A DNA stretch of 64,000 nucleotides from Erigeron canadensis. Taxonomy: Eukaryota > Streptophyta > Magnoliopsida > Asterales > Asteraceae. The stretch covers positions 7,857,765 through 7,921,764 of the forward strand of contig NC_057767.1 in NCBI RefSeq assembly GCF_010389155.1, written 5' to 3'. Shown piece by piece: positions 34,841-47,529 of the stretch. A model generated the notes under the pieces. That model saw nothing but the letters and a program-made list of their open reading frames with translations. It ran no database searches and was not told the DNA's origin. The position numbers were made by a program, and so were the translations under genes. How positions within the stretch are numbered: the stretch's first letter is position 1; every line of letters starts with the position of its first letter.

Positions 34841-37656
34841 TGTAACATCCGTCATTTTAAAACCTGGATTGTAAATTTTTTTGCCAAACGACGTTTAAAA
34901 CATAGCGGAAATAGATCACTTTGAAAATTGCTCCAACCAAAACGGTTGGTACCTTTCATAAACGGTGTTACTAATAGCATCATCAAAATAATGTAAATGA
35001 AATCTAAGTTATGGCACTAACATAAATGTCATTCATTATTACATGTATCATAAACGTTGGTAATGTAGCCGAAACATAGGCTATGGGAAGTCTATGCATT
35101 CAACAATCTATGCTAGCCTTCTTTATTGCTTCTACCCATCTCACGAGCTAAACCTTTCTCTAGCTCAACCTGCATATCCTTAAGGACATAATATTTTCAT
35201 AAAAGCAAGTGTTAGCTAATAAATTAGCTAAGTAAGATACACACAATTTGATAAAACGTTCTTCATTTTACTTTAATAAAAGTACTTCATATTTTACTTA
35301 TTAAAACATGATCACATTACACTTCATCCACAATTATCGTATATCAACCCATACTTTCCTTTTTTCCACATTCCATCACATTTCATATCACATCAACGAG
35401 TACATACAACTTAATGAACATCTCTTAACATATCAACATATCTTACAACTTAGTCAACATCTCATATCATATCGTCATATACTTTCAACATAATCAACAT
35501 CTCATAACTTATCAACTTATCAACTTCATCAACGTAAACAACTTTATCAACTTATCAACTTTGATCACCTTTAATCAATGTATCAACTTATCAACGTGTC
35601 AACTTATCATCTTATCAATTTATCAACTTTAATCAACTTTAGTCACCTTTAAGCATCCCATTACCCTTTTAACATTTGTGGTTAGTCACTCCACCCGGGA
35701 ATACTAGATCATCAACTATGCCGCAAGAAAACACTTAAGCGACCACTTATTGTATCCCGTCATGCTTTTAACATTGATGATTAGTCATTCCACCCGGAAA
35801 TACTAGATCAACGATTATGCCGCAAGGAGCCACTCAAGCGACCACATACGCACTAGCTTTTCAACTAGCACGGTTTAAGCTTAAAACAACTTATGCTCGA
35901 GACTTCATATCTTTATTAGCTTAGGCTACACTTTCACCTAAACTAACCACTTATCAACATCTTTACTTTACCTTTATATTAGCTTAGGCTACACTTTCAC
36001 CTAAACTAATCGCATACATCTTTCTTTACTTTAGCTTTAGGTATATTCATTACCTAATTAGTTTCACATCTACTTCAACGTTTAATCTGACTAACGTGCA
36101 CAACTCATAACATTTCTTTCGTGTATCTAGTGAACTAGACATTTCGTACTTAAGAGCCACATATAAGTTATCACATATCAACAATAAGTCATATCAACGA
36201 AATGAATCAATAACACATATCATATTCATAGCAACATCAACGTAAGCATTATACTACACATGCATATAATTACTTCAATTTTAAATGTCATCATAACATA
36301 ATTAACTACTTCAACATGTATATGTTCCCATATAACCTCCCGGATAACCCAACACACATAAGATAATCTGATTAGAAGGTTAATTAAAGAAAACTACTTT
36401 TGTTGTGCCTACAGCGTGATAAAAGTCATGTATCTTACCTAATGACGAGCACAGCGATCAATAAGCAACTTTAAAGTATCTTGTTCGAGTTCCCGACTAC
36501 CTATCACACACATATAATCGACATGTAACATAAACGGGACCTTAAAGAACATCTCCAAGCTCCTAAACATCAAGGTAACTTATACTTAAGGTCTATGGGT
36601 CAAATGAGCGCTAAAACAAGCCTAAACGACAACCAGACCTAAATATGCGCCGCATGCCCCATCCATGTGCCGCATAACACAAGTCAAAAAGTTCCAGACG
36701 CACTTTATGCACCGCATGGAATCCCCATGCTCCGCATATCGGGGTTCAACCAACAACTTCGATTTTTTTGTATCTCAAACTCCTTCCAAACGGATCCCAA
36801 ACCTCCACCATGACTAGCTTACACCCATTAAATTCACATTCATTAGCTCACATTTAAGCTTTTGAAAATATCAATTGATCCTTGAATCAAATACAACAAT
36901 GATTCACTCTTTAAAACACAAGAAAAACGTAAAATCGGTAACGTTTTGATCAAAAACTCAATACATCAAATGGGTTTCCAATTAACCACCTGGAATAGGC
37001 TTTAATACATATATTCAACATAATTCATCATTAAAGTTTGCAACTTGATGTTGTTAACCAATTTAATTAACAATTTAATTCATGAAAACGTCGTTTTTAC
37101 CTGAAAACATCAAGATCAAGCAACCCCAACCATCATGGCCAAATCTACAGGGACAAAACCTAATTTAAAACTTAATTAACAATCAATAGGTGATGCTATA
37201 CATGTAGAGAGGATTAACGGATCGAAAAGCAAGCGAAATCTCTTCTGAAATCCCCCGAAATCAGTTATAGCTTGAAAAATTGACCTAGGGTTTTGTGTGT
37301 AAGAAATTTCTAGGGTTTGGATCTGATTTCCCAGCATAATGATCGTGCATAGGGCCCCTTATATACTGGAGAAACTTTCAAACTTTACATCTAAGCCCTC
37401 GCACTTCCTTATAACTCGTTTTGACACTTAACGGCTCGTTAATGCATTCATAAACACTTAACGACCCTTATATCTTCTCGGGTTCACTAATTGACTTCAT
37501 TACTCATTATCAAATTTAATTTCATTACTTTAAATCACTTTAATACATATCTCACGTAAATCGTTTAATTCACATAAGCACATATAAAACACATAGTGAC
37601 TAACGGTCACTAACGACAAGTTAACGGTCAACGTCAAAAAGTTTTGGGATGCTACA
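34841..37656. mobile_element. Solo LTR, 2.8 kb
   Basis: It starts TGTAACATCC, ends GGATGCTACA, and is flanked by a 5-bp duplication ATTAT (34836-34840 and 37657-37661). It contains ATCAACTT-type repeats (35480-35650), a ~100-bp near-tandem pair (about 35665 and 35765), a second pair around TTAGCTTAGGCTACAC (about 35918 and 35982) and a palindrome array at 36645-36737. No internal domain or second LTR was found. Confidence 0.88.
36645..36737. repeat. Four ATGCGCCGCAT-type palindromes
   Basis: Copies begin at 36645, 36665, 36707 and 36727, so the gaps are 20, 42 and 20 bp. The sixth base varies (C, C) and the fifth varies (G or A/T), while the arms ATG...CAT are kept. Confidence 0.8.
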
Positions 37657-37879
37657 ATTATGTAATTTTTTTTAGTATTATGTAATGTTTATTTGTGGTT
37701 TTAGTAATTTATGTAATGGTTTTATGTTTAATAAAGTTTAGTTGTATAAATAAAAAATAAAATTGTAGTGAGTGGTGGACGAGTGGTGGCAATGCCAACA
37801 AAATTTGGATGAGTGGTGGGTTTAAGTGGCATAATGTGATTGTTTGTAAGTGAATGGTGAGTAGAGGTGATGCCAAAAC

Positions 37880-40190
37880 CATAAATAACAACTTATTGCT
37901 ATTTATAATATTTTAAAATATAAAACTTATTTGGCTTAATCCATAAGATGGGTTAAATTAATTTTTTTTAGATGACAAATCGTTATAAATCTACTTTTAA
38001 CTTACACGAATGTTTATGATGTAATTAAGGACTTTTGCTGTTGTTTGAGAGCATCTCTATGCTCAAATAAGAGATTTGTGTAGGCTAGCTCTAAAGAGCA
38101 AAATAAACCGTAAATTATGGTAATAATAGTCTCTCGAATGTGAACAGACGACAATAAGTGATTCATCAATGGGACTGGATTAACTTATTGAGAGCATCTC
38201 TTATAATCAAACAATTAAAAAAAAAATTCACAATTATGTATCACATGTTTATATAATGTGCCAGGATTAGGCTAGCTACGATTTGCCGTTCTATGTAAAG
38301 AGGAGGTGTGGTGTGGACCGACTTATACAAATTTCATACAACCAAAAAGGTTGGTTAATAAAACAAAACGTTTAGGGCATCTTCTTGTTCTATGCTTTCT
38401 TTGTACTTCAATTAGTTTTAAAGTTTGTTGGTTTGTTCCAATGATTATTATGAGATCCCGGTTATGTTGGTGCCTTGAAGATAAGTCGATTCAAAGGTAA
38501 ACATTGCCAACTATTTGTATCCTCTTTCTTTTGGTTCGTTCTTCATGGAAAGAATTCTCGTTGCATGTTCATTAACCATTGGATCTTTGTGAGATTTTAA
38601 CAGGAGAACTATTAGGTTATGGTGCTCTAGAAGTTCGAGATAGAGAAGTTTGATGGGGAAGAATTAATGACTTTAGCTTGTGAAGGATGATGATGCTTGT
38701 TCAACAAGATTTGTACATCTCATACAATACAACCGGAAAAGCTTAATAAATAAAAGCTATTGTTTTTGTACGTTTTATCTTGTTGATTTTATTACAATGG
38801 AACATTGCAATTTATCTTAATTAGTGATTCTTCCATAACTTAAATTATTTCTTTGCTCTAGATACATCTATTAGTGTAGAGTTGCCGACTTGCCGTAGAT
38901 CCAACCTTTTAAAATGAGACCTCAAAGATTTCATGCAATAAGTATTATATATTCTGATCATATGTCAAGTGTTATAATCGAAGACCAATTCATACGGAAT
39001 AGCTACAGGATCAATCGACACCATGCATTTTATTGCACAAAATTGGTAACTTACAAATCATACGGACATAAGAGAGGTACAACTAGCTAGATAATGGGTT
39101 GTTGGTGGTTCAAGTCTTCAACCCCACACTCAACTTCAAGATTATTTTGGTTGGTGTTGAAGCAATCAATTTGTGGGTTTCATTTACCTATAGATTCTGT
39201 CCTTTTATATATCAATACATTTAGGTAGCGATGTAAATGTGTAATGAGGCCTTAATAATTCATTTTCTTCTTAGCGTTTTTGTCAGCGTTTATAAAGATG
39301 TACTCTTTATATGATTTTGACATGTTTTAGTTTATTTATATAATTATATAGGGAACCTAGCATTGCCCTTAATTTTAAAAATTTACTATTTATGTAGGAT
39401 CGAAGCTCTATACCAAATACAGGAATGCTATAAAGTATTTGTGTGTGGATACACTGATACACACAAACGAAACATTTGATGAACTCATGAAAGTCGTTGG
39501 AGAAATAAATTCATGAAACCATTACCAAGTAGGTGCTAAGGCTAAAAAGACTGGTACTGCTTGGGGCCTGGGGCAAAGCCACTTGCAACATATCGCGTCA
39601 TGTGACATTTGGAGTTGCTATACGTTGCCTAAGTAAAAAAAGGGAGTGGAGTTGTCTAATGATAGATGTGGTAGTCTAAAACTCCTAATGATTGGTTGAG
39701 GAAATAAAATGAAGAGAATGATAGAGACATACTATCTTGTGATTGGCTGCGCTTATAATTAGTCAACACAATCTTGGCAAACCATGAGGATTGCTTTTTA
39801 TGCATATCGTCTGGTTGGGGTGGTGTAGCAGGTGACTCATCGGCGAAATCCGCATGTATCATCTTCCAACCGCCCCACTTTGTTTAGCCTAAATGCCTAT
39901 GTGTGAGGAAGCATATATTATTCTAGGTGCTAATTAAAAAGCTTGATAAGGCATCATGATCATTCGTTATTAGTGAAAACATCTTATTCCTAAATGAATA
40001 TTTAAGATGTCTGTTGTATAAAAATAATGATGAAAACCTGCTAAGATAGAGGCATGCAAAATTGCAAACTCACTGTCAAACACAATGCAAATACGCAAAC
40101 ATATTTTATCTCTATCTCTATTCTCTTGTAAAATAAAATGGTCATTTTTATTTTAGATAATTCTACCTTTGAATTACTTAAATTGCCCTT
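37880..40190. other. Gene-free stretch
   Basis: Only short frames without motifs (for example 38306-38500). No intact gene and no element termini were recognised. Confidence 0.45.
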
Positions 40191-40196
40191 GAATTT

Positions 40197-40407
40197 TTAT
40201 ATTTTACACTTAATAAATAAATTTACATTCTAAACATTTATTTTAATAATTAACACTTTAAGCCCCTATCCTCTAAAAATTTCCACTATCACAATTAGAT
40301 CAACCTAAACCACTTGACAACGCTACCACCACCAATAGTATCATCATCGACACCACTAGATCGCCTTCCCCACCATCACCGCCGCATTGCGTGGGTACCA
40401 TGCTCGT
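40197..40407 (+). mobile_element. Helitron-like fragment
   Basis: This matches 31400-31590 in order (ACACTTTAAGCCC, CACTTGACA, ACCACCACCAATA) and ends GCATTGCGTGGGTACCATGCTCGT. The reverse-strand ORF here is a by-product of ACC/ATC repeats. Confidence 0.45.
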
Positions 40408-40438
40408 AATGTTTATGAAAAGAGTAGTGATATTCATG

Positions 40439-40627
40439 GGCGGTACTAAAGGGGGGGCAAGGGGGTCCAATGCCCCCTCCAAATATAAATTTTGTCATGT
40501 ATTTTTAATTTTTTCATAAAATTTTAAAAATTTTCTATTGGTTTTTAACATTTTGTCCCCTTTTAGATTTATTTTTCATAAGTTTTCTAAGTTTGCCCCC
40601 TTTGAAATTTTTTCCTGGTACCGCCTC
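40439..40627. mobile_element. Small GC-rich MITE beside the GTGATATT unit
   Basis: The ends GGGCGGTAC and GTACCGCC are inverted. The interior has GGGGGGCAAGGGGG and TTTGCCCCCTTTG. No duplication is certain. Confidence 0.5.
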
Positions 40628-40628
40628 T

Positions 40629-40816
40629 GGTGATATTTGTACCACTATATTGATACATCTATTATAACCGTGCATTAAATATTTGTATTGTACGTTGAAC
40701 AATTTGTATTCAACACGTGATAACTTTATTAATTCTTATTAAATATTTGTATTTGTACGCTATACAATTTGGATTCTATGGTAGCCTTATTAATTCTTAT
40801 GGTACTAATATCACCA
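40629..40816. mobile_element. Short MITE, GTGATATTNGTAC family, copy 2
   Basis: The ends GGTGATATTTGTACCAC and GGTACTAATATCACC are inverted. A related half end (AGTGATATTCAT) lies at 40430-40440, on the other side of a nested GC-rich unit. Confidence 0.5.
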
Positions 40817-40986
40817 CTCTTATAAGAATGGCGACTTTTTACTAGTATATAGACGAGGCGTCATCATAAAAAATTTTCTTATGCATATGCACAAATGGCT
40901 TTACCATGCTTTGTTTTCATAGTTAATCATTTGAAATCACGCCAAAATTTTATTTTGAACACTTCTTTTGCAAATTGCGACTATAA

Positions 40987-42964
40987 GGTCTCTCCCTAAA
41001 GGAGGCTCTTCCATACCTCTTCCATCCCTCTTCCACACTGCCACATCAGCTTTTCTCTCTCTTCATCCACCTTTTCCACAATCACTCCCTATAACCCCTC
41101 TTCCACACTTTTTATTTTTTTTTTATTTTATATTTATATAATAAATATATAATTCAACATTTATTTAAAATTAAATATTAAAAAAGCACATTACATTTAT
41201 TAAAAAAACACATTACATTTGTTTAAAAAAACACATTACATTAATTAAAAACAAACACACATAACATTATTTTAAAAAACACAATAAAAAAAACACTACA
41301 CTCAATGTTCACGTTGGTTTTCTGACAAGTTCCAAATGTGCTCGACCAGGGCGCCTCTTAGACGGTTGTGTGTCGCCCTATCACGTAACTCCCCTGTCAT
41401 ACGTAACTGAATGTCAACACGTTCGTCCCAAGAACGCGTTGGCGGGGTATCGGGAATTAGCTCCAAATCCAAAGGACTGATTGCACGCCCGTTATATTCA
41501 ACGACCATGTTGTGCAACAACACACAAGAATACATGATGTGTTTAATTTTGTTAATACTTAATGGATGCGCACCCTGTTGAATGATTCTCCATCGGCCTT
41601 GAAGTACCCCAAAAGCACGCTCCACGTCTTTTCTTGCAGACTCTTGGAAGCGTTTGAAAACAAATGTCTTAGGGTCCATGGGACACTTGAAAGACTTGAC
41701 AAGTGTAGCCCATTCTGGATAGATACCATCAGCTAGATAATGACCCTTTGTAAACTGTTGGCCATTAGCGGTGAAATTTACCGCAGGAGCTCTATTTTGG
41801 AGAAGCTGGTCGAACAAGTCAGATTCATTAAGGACGTTCATGTCGTTGTTCGAACCGGCGGGTCCAAAGTAAGCATTCCAAATCCACAAATCATATGAAG
41901 CAACCGCTTCAAGCATAATCGTTGGATGTCCTTTGTCACCACGAGTGTATTAGCCTTGCCATGCCGTTGGGCAGTTTCTCCATGCCCAATGCATACAATC
42001 AACGCTTCCAAGCATACCCGGAAAATCATGCACCGCCTCGTGTTTAGCGGTCACGCGGTTAACATCTTCTTGCGTCGGTTTTCTCAAAAACTCTGAGTGA
42101 TATAACTGAACAAGACATTTGCAGAAGTAGTTCTAAGAACCGGAAGACGTTTGGGAACCCATTTCGAGGTATTCATCTAACTGGTCGGCAGTAGAAGCAT
42201 AAGCTAGTTGCCATACAGCGGAAGTACATTTCTGAAAAATATTTAACGACGGGCGACCCGTAACGTCGGTTGCAGCGTTGTGGAAGAATGCAAAGTGTTT
42301 TGGTAATGGTTGTATGGCGTTAAAGTGATGTATATCGTTCACTATACGAAGAAACATTTCTTTGGGTATTCGAAAACGCCTTCTAAAATAATCGGCAGGG
42401 TAAACGGGTTGCGGGGCAAAGTAATGATTATATAAACGTGTGGCGGCTTCCACATGGTTTCTGGGTATTGTTCTTCTTGGTATCTTTGGTTTGATTGCTA
42501 TTCTCGAGCTCTCTGCTTCTTCTTCTTCGTCAACGAACGTCATGAAAGTGTTTAAGATTTCGGCATCTATTGTATACTTACGAATGTATGAAACTGAACA
42601 TATTTAGTGAAAATGTATAGAGTGAAAGATTTTATTGATAGTGTAAAGAAAATGGAATGAATTGTGAAGAAAATGGAGTAGGTGATGAAGAATGAGATGT
42701 GAAATGGTAGTATATATAGATGAAAAGTTAAAAAATAATAATAATAATAAACTAAACTAAACTAGCCGTTTAATTTAAAATTTTTTTGAAATATTATTTT
42801 TTTGGGTTTTCGTTAACCGACCCCACCCCACGCTCTTCCCTCTCGTCTTCGCCCATCGATGGATCGAAAAGCTTGGAACGAATGGCCGTCGACGAGGGAG
42901 CTCCTTATAGCTTCGACCACGAAGACTTGATCGACGAGCGGTCGATGAAGCTATAGGAGAGGCC
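40987..42964 (-). mobile_element. PIF/Harbinger element, 1.98 kb
   Basis: The ends GGTCTCTCC and GGAGAGGCC are inverted, and the trinucleotide TAA flanks both sides (40984-40986 and 42965-42967), the target duplication expected for PIF/Harbinger. It carries one transposase-like gene on the minus strand. The second gene usual in this superfamily (a Myb-like DNA-binding protein) is absent, so it is non-autonomous or a deletion form. Confidence 0.85.
41302..42543 (-). pseudogene. PIF/Harbinger (HARBI1/ALP1-like) transposase with two nonsense codons
   Basis: One reading frame of 414 codons runs the full length, broken only by TAG at codon 137 (42133-42135) and TAA at codon 198 (41950-41952). The DDE catalytic residues are in place: Asp182 in the DCMHWAW block, Asp234 in SNNDMNVLN, and Glu308 in KDVERAFG. 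The N-terminal NHVEAATRLYNHYF block and the C-terminal VLLHNMVVE block are typical. The second stop replaces the Gln normally expected in the WQGQYTRGD block (family memory). The start may be shortened compared with full-length relatives. With only two lesions, inactivation is recent. A domesticated ALP1-like gene is unlikely because of the stops and the TE ends. Confidence 0.88.
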
Positions 42965-43298
42965 TAAGAAACTTGTATGTTGGAGAATTATTATACACAA
43001 TATTAAAGGAAATGGGTACGTAAAGAGTTACTATGTGTCTATATAATAGACCGTACGTTTTTTAATATATTGTATTCCATTCGAGTTTTCTGTTACATGT
43101 TATTTATTGGTGTTTTACACATTAATTCTTTTTGGGTTTCCAAATATTTATTCCAACCTTATTGTGACAATATCACGTGTCATTATGAACCACTATTTGT
43201 TTTAATTTTTTTTCACACTTTTCTTCTTTTAAGGTTTTCATTTTATATATTGAAATTTTCATTCAACTTTTTTCTTTTGTTTTTTTTTATTTGAAAAA

Positions 43299-43448
43299 TG
43301 TTAAATGCAGTCCTTAGAGCTGCACTTAACGTCCACAAATTTTTTTTTATCTTTCATATTAAAAACACACCCCTGAATTTTATGATAAATGTACAACTAT
43401 TTAATATACATTAAGTGCAAACCTAAGGATTACATTTGGCAAAATCTT
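43299..43448. mobile_element. Small MITE
   Basis: The left words AAATGCAGTCCTTAG and the right words CCTAAGGATTACATTT are inverted, about 150 bp apart. The region 58430-58640 contains related words. Confidence 0.4.
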
Positions 43449-43716
43449 TTTGATTTTTGCTATAAAACTTTTATTTACGTCTGTTGAATCTTATACTAAA
43501 CATTTATTTCATATCCCAAAGTTTTAAGCTAACATATATATATATATAGCAACATATAATCAATAACAAAATGTAATTGCACTAATTGAAACCGTGTAAT
43601 GTGCATACATAAGCTAATTTGTTCTGCCCTTAAATAAATATATATATATGAAACAAACTATATAAGAGAATGATTTTTAATTAGACGTTTAGTTTGACGC
43701 AAAGTACATTAAAAAA

Positions 43717-43760
43717 CTAGGTGATACCCGTGCGTTGCACCGGGCTATCTAGTCGTCTAC
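43717..43760 (-). mobile_element. Helitron 3' terminus, minus strand
   Basis: On the minus strand CCCGGTGCAACGCACGGG forms a hairpin followed by TATCACCTAG/T, a textbook Helitron end. The 5' end, expected at a higher coordinate, was not found. Confidence 0.6.
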
Positions 43761-44767
43761 ATGATTCATAGTAAATGGAATGTAACGAAAAAAACATAGT
43801 TAATCCAATTACATAAATCAATTGTGAAAATCATTAGCACCGACAAACTATCGGATATCAAAACATATATAACATCAAAATCGAGGCTAAAAAAAATAAT
43901 TCTAAATGGATAACAAAATCATGATTGAATAAAGCAAGCAATCCATCAAAGCTTACTATTCCTCGTCACCACATACTATACGTCATTTTTATCGATACGA
44001 TATAGTCACCTTTGCAACTTCTTCAGCAAACACTTTGATATGTTGCTACAGGCAACAGATTGGACAAACGAAAACAGATCTCTATTGAAAGTTACCATAG
44101 TGCAACAAATCCTTACTTTGATATGTTGTTTAGCTTCTCTATATTAAACTCACATATACAATAGAACTTCCATTATAGTTTATAGCTCTATACAAATTAG
44201 TGCAATTTTTTTGTCTTGAATCTACAGAGAGTGAAACCAACACAAAATATTGGATTTTGGTATTAACTAAGAAAACCCGAATTTCATATATCGATTTTCT
44301 GTAAGAAAAAATAATACATATAGTTACACATACATCGATCTTGCCGGTCAGCAAATATTTATGATTTATATCTCCAAAACACAATTATACTCAAATATGA
44401 TTCATATCTAAAAACCTATACCGAAATCCCTGTATATAGTTTTCATGATTTCATTCGCATACATACAAATAAAGATTGATGAAACTAAAATACAGTGAAA
44501 AGGATTGAAAAATCTAACCTGGATGAAAGGATCGGATATTTTGAATTTGACAATAAATATAAAAAAATAAATTAGAATGTTGAAAGGATCTGTTTTACCC
44601 ATCAAATTAAAATCGTAAAGTTCTAAATTGTAAAATTTGAGGTTATAAGAAAGGATTTGGGTTGCTACACTGATGTGAAGTGGGAACCATCGGAGGAAAA
44701 TTATTTTCTAAATTTGTGTATAAAGAAATGATCATTTATTAATTGTTGCTTTCCTGACTAAAAGCAA

Positions 44768-44850
44768 AACCAATCTTGGTTCAGCTGGTAGATATGCTCT
44801 CACAATATTTGAGAGGTATTTGGTTCGAAACTTACACTCGTTAATTTTTA
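44768..44850 (+). mobile_element. tRNA-like SINE head
   Basis: TGGTTCAGCTGGTAGA (box A, 44778-44793) and TTGGTTCGAAAC (box B, about 44820-44831) have tRNA-like spacing, but the intervening stems do not form a credible tRNA. The 3' end is undefined. Confidence 0.4.
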
Positions 44851-45711
44851 ATAAAACTAAATTATCGCTTATACTTGCTTTTGTGGACACTCCACATCCG
44901 CAAATAAGTCGCCTACATAGTTGTCGGCATGTCACTCGAATCATTCTAGTGACGCCACGTAAGAAAACGCTGACGTGCTGACTCAGAAAGCGTCACGCGA
45001 GTGCTTTCTGATAGCCTTTTATCCGATGCAATCATTTTAAAACGAGCATTGCAACTTTACTTTAGGTAAGATCTTAAGGTTACTGAGAGAAAAATTAGAC
45101 TACGCACATAAAAGGTAGAATTGCAGCTTATCCTATTTAGAGGTTTGATTATATGCCCATTCTCACACCTCTTAATTAAATTTCAAAGAAGAGGAGCTAC
45201 TCTTTTCTTTTTTAGGGAAAAGCATGCTAAATGCCTACATTACACACCTTTCAAATTATTCAAATTGACTTCCAATCCCAGATATCAATTGTCTCATGTT
45301 TTTATCAATCACTTCAAGAATTGCAATTTAAAATTTTTATATGATGATGTTGTGTTGGGACCTATACTTTGTCATTTAACCCATACATTATTGTGAATGA
45401 CAAAACCTATAATACACTTCAAACATTTTTTTCTAGAGCCAATTTGATTGATACAATTCGATATGATGTAATATAACCTATGAGAGACTATCTATATCTA
45501 AACATAACGAAAAGTAATGAAGGGATTTGTTAGTCGTGCTTCCAAAGAACTTGAGAAGGTTAGATAACTTTTGGATCATACACAAGAAGTAAACAAGTCG
45601 GCGACTTTATCAGGACTAATGGGATGGGCAACATATTTCTACGGTACAGTACAAGTTTTGATTTTGCAACCAATGCCCTATCATTTGATAAGGGGAGAAT
45701 CACGTGGAGAA

Positions 45712-46195
45712 AAGGGGCAAATTTGTCTCATCTGATCCCACACATTTTTCATACTTCAGTCACCTTTATGTCATTTTTTATCCGACATATGAGATCAGAA
45801 GGGGCGTGATTCGCTCCTTATGATATTCGTCCCTTTTGCTATCTTGTTTGTTTGTTCTTTTCCTCCCCTTTTTATGCATGACCAAGTGACCAATGTAAAT
45901 CAGTGTGATGCTTTTTTCTATTCAAATTAGGTATGTACGGTTTTGTTAATTTATAAGTTATTGTTTTGTTCATAATTATAGAAGTGTTGTTTGATTTATA
46001 TAGATACATATATACACACATACATAAGTAATGTGGTAGTGGTCGCAGTGTTGTGGTGGAAGTAGAAGGGTGAAAAGGAAATGAAATCGAAAAGTGAGAT
46101 CTATGTTTTAAGTCGATCAACAAGGCCAAATTTAGTCAAAGGTCAAAAGGGGTGAATCTCCCGGGTTAGAAGGGACGAAATTCGCCCCTTTAAGT
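45712..46195. mobile_element. Foldback-like unit with GGGGCAAATTTGTC ends
   Basis: The left words AAAGGGGCAAATTTGTC and the right words GACGAAATTCGCCCCTTT are near complements. No target duplication was found. Confidence 0.35.
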
Positions 46196-46199
46196 GTAG

Positions 46200-47520
46200 T
46201 GTCAATAAATACATTCTTTGATATCAATAGTATGTCACTTTGATAAAGATTTAATGCATCTTCTTGCAAGATTTTGCAACCATTCTTCAATTTTGACTTT
46301 TGACAAGTTTTGATGTAACATATTTCTATTGGTCGAAAAGCTTATTATAATTAGCAAGTTGTCAACTTAACCCTCCTTAAACATTGTGTTTCCATAGCAT
46401 ATTTATTGAAAAAAGCTAGGCGGATATGAAATTAACTAAGCAAGAAACATTAATAATGCTAATTGTCTCTACTGTGTCATTTCATCCTTGATAATGATGA
46501 TCACGATGGTCGCTCTTTCCCTTTATGGTAAAATTATGATGATCACTGCACGCTTGCTTTAATTAAATCTACAGAGTGCATGTCTTATGTTTCAATAAAG
46601 CAATAAGTTTGATTACTAGGTAGTACAAGCTACATGTCTTTATTTGCGAATTTGTTCGACAATCTTGGTAATATGATAATCGTTTTTATGCTCTAATTAA
46701 CCCAAGTTAAATGTATCTTCTTTTAATTAGTGTTATTTCTAATTTTGTCCCTTTCAACCATTGTTCATGTATTGTTATTACTTTTCATATTAACACAATT
46801 ATATATGTGGTTCTTTTATCACCGTATCACACATTTCAATTTGATATTCTTATCACCGTATCCCACTATAAATATTTTATTTTGAAATTTTAAAGTCATA
46901 ATGTGAATGTCAACAATACTCAATGTTGTCATAATAGACTATTGGAGAGGTGAATTATATATTGAGAGATAGTATTATCTTTTTCTACGGTTAGATACTC
47001 CTGACTGCCTATTACGGCCAAAAGTGTTGGAAAGTAATCGCCGTGCGTGTGTGTGAAAGATACGAGCAGCGTACATCACCAATTAAAGCTAAATTAAGCT
47101 CAAACTACTTAAATAAAATTGAAACAAATCAATCTAAATTATTACGAGCTATGAAATATCCATTCTCAACATTCAGGGGTTTGCTTAAAACCTTCAAGCC
47201 TAAACACTCTTTGATGATGTTGACCAGTTGTTCAATTTTTTTAAGTCTTCACTGAAATATTGTCACACATTGTCTCAAATGTGTAACAAACAACCTATAT
47301 ATATTATTCGATTTCAAAATACTACAATGGTTATAAAATAGTATAGATATAGCAGAGGATCTCAATCTATAAATATTAGGCAAACAACAATTACAAGTTA
47401 TGTAATATGAAGAATCAAACAATAATTTTAAATTATTTTTCGAGTTTTATATAGTAATTGGTTTTATTTGAAATTGAAATATGATATATATATATATACA
47501 CACAATTACATAACTCATCT
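46200..47520. other. Gene-free AT-rich stretch
   Basis: Short frames at 46711-46893 and 47043-47255 show no motif. Nothing else supported. Confidence 0.45.
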
Positions 47521-47529
47521 ATAATACTA

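Noticed and set aside
41838..42029. Separate ORF beside the Harbinger transposase
   Set aside because: It is an out-of-frame reading of the transposase; the true frame has a TAA here.
44778..44831. tRNA gene
   Set aside because: Box A and box B are present, but no cloverleaf stems form, so it is a SINE head rather than a tRNA.
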